Part shown: piece after piece, positions 61,201 through 64,000 of the stretch
Numbering within the stretch: the stretch's first letter is position 1
How the letters are laid out: the number at the start of each line of letters is the position of its first letter
NCBI GenBank assembly: GCA_008694505.1
Contig: VZDJ01000011.1
Span: 1,551,598-1,615,597, forward strand
Reading direction: 5' to 3'
Length of the DNA stretch: 64,000 nucleotides
Source: Cyanoderma ruficeps
Taxonomy: Eukaryota > Chordata > Aves > Passeriformes > Timaliidae
Program-made: the position numbers and the translations under genes
Notes under the pieces: generated by a model
Told to the model about the DNA's origin: nothing
Seen by the model: only the letters and a program-made list of their open reading frames with translations
The model's database searches: none

Positions 61201-64000
61201 CCCTAGGATCCAAATTCATCAGCTACAAGAATTACAAGAATTATAGCCTTGGCCATGGGGAGTCAGGTATATTCTTTACTCTCAAAGCTAGATCAGAAGT
61301 ATCTGAACCATCATAAAGTTACCTCTGTGGTATCCCTTGTAGAGCATATATTCAGAAGACTCTATGTACAGGCATGGAACAAATGAATATATTTTTAGAA
61401 TTACTTTCATCAGTTCTCACTTGGATTTTTCAAAGATGGTAAATGCATGGGTAGAAGAATGCACTTATTTTCAGGGGCTCATTTTGAAGAGATCTACTTC
61501 GTAAGTCAATATATCAGAGAGTAAGCTGAAATACAAAAAGCACATTTTATGATTTCAGAAATCACTATCATCCAGAAGTGAGCCTTTATTTGATGTTATA
61601 TAATAAGGCAGAAAAGTGTTTTGAATTGAGGAGTAATTGAATGGAGATTCCAAAGAACACTCCTGTTCCAATGTTGATTGAAAGTAGAATCAGTAATATC
61701 AAAAAGTCAGATGCTCCTTACACAGTTTTACATGAAAACTCACATCTTTCTAAGTTACCTAGAACCTATCTATTTTAACTCCTGATATAAGAGCTAAAAG
61801 CTCACAATTTCTTGTGCTATTATAGGTGTTGTAGGGGTACTTGTTTACTGCTATGATCAATGAAAAAGAAGCATCTGTACAAGAAATATAAAATTTAGAC
61901 CAGATTTTAAACTCAAAAAAATTATGAATGCTTTCCCCTGGTGATTCCCCTTTCAAGCTTCCAAATATGAATTAATGTCAGCATATTAAAATGGAGCCAA
62001 TCCCTTCAAAGCAAGAACATTGCAAAGGGTTAGGCAGACAGCAGATTCTCCTTAGTGAAACTGGATGATTATGTAAAATGCAAGTAAAAAAAGTTTCCAG
62101 CACATATGGCAGCAAAATTTGAGAACTGGTGTCTGTAAGAGTGTGAGAAAAGTTGTTCCTCCTTTTAGCTGCTGGTTAGAAGGAAAAACAGACCTGAGGA
62201 GTTTATTCATTGTCTTCCTGGATATAAAAGCCCATTATATAGAAGGTCCTCTCCTGCAATACAGGCTGTACATTCAAAGGAATCTGAATTTCAATTTGTC
62301 TTCTATCTGCTTAATGGTTCATAGGCTTTTCTGACCATGTTTGTTTTAATCTCAAGGAAATGAGGACAGACAATTATCACAGCTCGGTGCACCCTTTAAT
62401 AGGACTGACTTATTAAAAATTATCAGTTGATCTTCCTATTAAAAAATTTGTAAGCAATCTTTTGGTATACGTAAAAAGATTACAAAAAGATAATTCATTG
62501 TTTTAGACATACAGATTCTAGCCAAAGATTTCTCTTTAATTATTTGCTATGCTATTTATTATTAGACTTTCTAATATCTTGTTATTTTTATCAGGAAATA
62601 TTATTCTGTTTGTTATTGGATATAAAAAGCCTTGAGAAAGCATAAAGAACACAAAAAAGAAACACCTGTAGGAATTTACACATTTTATATATTTAAATTT
62701 TTTATGCACATAAGACTCAATTTCTTCATGAATCTGTGATGACACTTTGTTTTAACGAATTAAACTGTTGTTCATGTCAACAATTTGGAAATAAATTAAA
62801 AAGACACAGTAGTGTCAAAATTGTAGTGTTCTTGTATCTCAGGCTGTGCCAATGAATACTTACTCTCAGCACCATTATTTTCAATATTGTTTTCTGCTGT
62901 TTGCTGCCTTGTTTAGTCCTAAGGATACAAGTATTCAATTATACTACATAACTTCTGCAAAAGAGGGAGTCAGTGTTTTCTTTAGCACAGGTTAATATGA
63001 AAGGTTAACAATTGATTAGAGGTTGGTATAAGTCTCAAGGAGTAAATACAAATAGAGTGTATATTAATTTAAAACATGATTAATAAAAGAGAAAAATACA
63101 GTGCTCTCAGGACTTTTAGAAATTTCTAGTATTTTATTTTACTGTTATGGGATGAGTGTCTAATTTTGTCATATTGCCATAGAACATGAGGATATTACCA
63201 TATGTTTCTTTTTACAACAAACGTGTAGGCAGATATTTAAGTATAGTTAAATGAACTAATTTGTCTACAAGCTACTGGTATCATTCTCTTCTAGTGTACT
63301 TATTTTCATTCAGTTCATACTTTCACCCATTGGCTTGCCAAAATACTATTTTCAATAATGGATTATTCAAATACCTTTTTCTGTTCCGAATATTCATAAT
63401 AGTCTTGAAAAGGTGAAATTGTTTTTTAACATAAGGAACCACTCCTAGCTACTCCTTCTGCCCTGTTTCAGCAGGCCAAGAATGGAAGTACATGATGCTT
63501 AACTAAAAACGAACTAACAACAGATAACCTTGGTGTGTACCTGAAATGTATAGATGGCTGCAAGAAAACAAAACATTACAGAGCAGCAAGAAAGATGAAG
63601 CTATGCTACTTATTAATGATTCCTCAAATAAAAAGTACTCTTTGTTCTGGATACTAGAAAGCCAGTTCATAAAGACTAATAAACACAACTAATTTTCTGT
63701 CATAATTGGTTCCTAATAGCTGCATCTCTCCTGTATTTCTTGTCCAGATTTTTCAAAAATTAAACATTGTTACAGTAAACTATTTACTAAATCTTCAAAA
63801 TAAAACAATTTTCATGGCAAAAAGTTTTATTTGATAGTTATCCATTGTCAGCTTGGCCTCAGGAAAACTAACAAACTAGTCACTAATTACTTTAATTGGC
63901 TGGCTCCTTGGGAAACAGAGTTTCAATAATGCATGACTTAAACACCACACTGTGGTGTTTATCCTTTACGGAAGTTATCTGTGCCTTGCCATTGTGTCTA

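Larger units (their letters stand above)
58816..64000. other. Unique AT-rich DNA to the window end
   Basis: No exon or RNA gene supported. It includes a 155-codon open frame (59830-60297, plus) and a 99-codon frame (60362-60661, minus) of unknown nature, a poly(A)/A-C tract at 61112-61200, and a near-perfect 21-bp palindrome at 63940-63960 (AAACACCACA, one base, TGTGGTGTTT). Confidence 0.5.

Overview
The window is AT-rich vertebrate DNA, almost certainly from a bird and most likely from a songbird. Seven fragments of the avian LINE family CR1 (chicken repeat 1) are recognisable on both strands. There are also three LTR-sized pieces of endogenous retrovirus, and one of them resembles an ERVL-type LTR that I remember from songbird genomes. 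No protein-coding exon, tRNA, rRNA or known microRNA could be supported. The open frames are short and mostly chance; the exceptions lie inside CR1, where they are remnants of the reverse-transcriptase ORF2. The window reads as a gene desert or part of a very long intron.

Layout. 1-296: unique sequence. 297-972: a minus-strand solo LTR with TATA box and poly(A) signal. 977-4205: unique AT-rich DNA. 4213-4803: a second minus-strand solo LTR, flanked by a perfect short target-site duplication. 5228-6072: the largest CR1 copy, with much of the ORF2 C-terminus still readable. 6073-18992: unique AT-rich DNA with small tandem duplications and microsatellites. 18993-23770: three CR1 tails, a 140-base pyrimidine tract and two weak LTR-like traces. 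23771-42339: mostly unique DNA with one minus-strand CR1 (32405-32840) and several stretches that could be conserved regulatory DNA. 42340-42470: a decayed internal CR1 piece. 42471-54917: unique DNA with three sets of short tandem repeats and a cluster of perfect palindromes and hairpins at 51116-51536. 54918-55121: a CR1 tail, followed by a strongly A/C-skewed tract. 58300-58815: an ERVL-like LTR. The rest to 64000 is unique, with one long poly(A)/A-C tract at 61112.

Nothing here forms a gene system. The clearest observations are the solo LTR with intact target duplication, its G-quadruplex motif, the palindrome cluster near 51.1-51.5 kb, the perfect 34-bp tandem duplication at 47.8 kb, and the 42-48-bp tandem repeat at 43.7 kb. 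All family assignments come from pattern recognition without a database search.
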